Shown here one piece after another: positions 28,446 to 28,976 of a DNA stretch of 28,976 nucleotides. Numbering within the stretch: position 1 is the stretch's first letter; each line of letters opens with the position of its first letter. The notes beneath the pieces were generated by a model. The model was given only the letters and a program-made list of their open reading frames with translations, did no database searches and was not told the DNA's origin. Where the stretch lies: the NCBI GenBank assembly GCA_002390225.1, contig DGOW01000099.1:1102-30077 (forward strand). Reading direction: 5' to 3'. Both the position numbers and the translations under genes were made by a program. The stretch is from Gemmatimonadales bacterium UBA4456. GTDB lineage: Bacteria; Gemmatimonadota; Gemmatimonadetes; Longimicrobiales; Gaopeijiaceae.

Positions 28446-28584
28446 CCGGACGGAGCTGTAGTCGATCTCCCTACAGGCCCGCTTCCGGGTTCCGCCGGAG
28501 GTTCCTGGCAGGAGCTTTCGTTGGACCCGATACATGCGAGGGGTCTGTTGGTAGGAGGGTCGCCTCATCGAGTCTTTTTTGCGC
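28446..28584. other. convergent intergenic region with small hairpins
   Basis: Three short stems are visible: CTGTAG/CTACAG (28456-28461 with 28471-28476), CCCG/CGGG (28478-28489) and GACCC/GGGTC (28524-28528 with 28541-28545). A T6 run at 28575-28580 follows a weak GAGG/CCTC stem at 28555-28566. Together they probably end the helicase transcript, but no single one is a classic terminator. Confidence 0.4.
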
Positions 28585-28976
28585 TCAGCGTAGCCCGACT
28601 GGCTTGCCGTCTAGCGCCCACGAGGGGTCGATGTCGATTCCGAGGTGTGCGAGCGCGGTGACCGCGACGTCGACAATGAATGTGTCCTGGCTCGGTGTGC
28701 CGATGGCGGCGGCGGGTCCACTGACGAGGATGAAGGTGGTCATCTCCACGGGTGAGTCTCCGCCATGCCCACCGTCCTCGGTACGACCGTGGTCCGTACT
28801 GATCAGGATGAGCCAGTTCTCCTCATGGAAGGTCGGGCGGGCGCCTACCGCCTCAACGAGGCGGCCGATCTGGCGGTCAGAGACTGCGATGGCCTCGCGG
28901 TACTCGACACCGATGGACCCCTGCTGATGGCTCGTCTCGTCCGGATTCCCCAGGTAGACGAAGAGGGCGTCCGGAT
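28585..28976 (-). CDS. alkaline-phosphatase-superfamily (type I phosphodiesterase-like) protein, C-terminal part
   Basis: Seen: 129 residues at the C-terminus plus stop; the start lies beyond the window. The visible part contains the superfamily's second metal cluster: STDHGRTEDGGHGG (Asp-His, then His) after the strand NWLILI, and upstream a helix with SDRQIGRLVEAV. The end, DVAVTALAHLGIDIDPSWAL followed by DGKPVG, is the usual close of nucleotide pyrophosphatase, phosphodiesterase or sulfatase-like enzymes, in which the last loop covers the active site. Known: these enzymes hydrolyse phosphate or sulfate esters with two zinc ions or one calcium; which one cannot be told here. Similar proteins are usually secreted, but the signal peptide is not in view. 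Confidence 0.8.
   Translation of the reverse strand, partial: PDALFVYLGNPDETSHQQGSIGVEYREAIAVSDRQIGRLVEAVGARPTFHEENWLILISTDHGRTEDGGHGGDSPVEMTTFILVSGPAAAIGTPSQDTFIVDVAVTALAHLGIDIDPSWALDGKPVGLR

Overview
The window is a high-GC, gene-dense bacterial chromosome segment. I see no transposase, integrase, phage gene, CRISPR array, rRNA or tRNA. The gene content suggests an environmental, probably uncultured Gemmatimonadota bacterium: secreted S9 peptidases whose signal peptides end in AxAQ, a DUF5916/CBM9-like outer-membrane protein, a PorV/PorQ-like barrel, a DUF4159 lipoprotein operon and a fructosamine-kinase-family gene. That assignment is inference, because no phylogenetic marker could be searched. 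Many starts are GTG or TTG, and several genes are joined by 4-base start/stop overlaps.

Layout. 1-4419 (minus) is a cell-envelope operon: DUF4159 lipoprotein, VWA/glutamine-amidotransferase-like membrane protein, a cysteine-free legumain/caspase-fold protein and a TPR protein cut by the window edge. 4664-6344 (plus) holds an unknown small protein and an AI-2E/PerM-type membrane protein. 6369-12158 holds two large secreted S9 peptidases on opposite strands, with a small Gly-rich secreted protein between them. 12159-12943 holds tandem RNA hairpins, a lipoprotein that looks like a truncated remnant, and a cyclophilin. 13440-15386 is a lipoprotein alpha/beta hydrolase. 15455-17455 (minus) is a small zinc-ribbon protein, NudC and an outer-membrane barrel. 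17591-20011 is the DUF5916 protein.

20050-21349 holds housekeeping genes (infA, a small membrane protein, an HU-family protein) with structured leaders and several terminators, two of which face the minus strand where no gene is visible. 21375-23849 (minus) is a three-gene unit: a DsbA-fold protein without a CxxC, a small unknown protein, and a DEAD-box-like protein that has lost its ATPase motifs but keeps a DbpA-type RNA-binding domain. 23900-25099 is an aspartate-aminotransferase-family gene. 25103-26519 (minus) pairs a low-molecular-weight phosphatase with a fructosamine/ribulosamine-kinase-family protein. 26744-28445 is an intact DEAD-box helicase followed by an unknown protein. The window ends inside an alkaline-phosphatase-superfamily gene.

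The points most worth following are the degenerate helicase, close to an intact one; the kinase gene that appears to start at ACG behind a strong ribosome binding site; the cysteine-free legumain-like protein in the DUF4159/VWA operon; and the unexplained signals around the HU leader.
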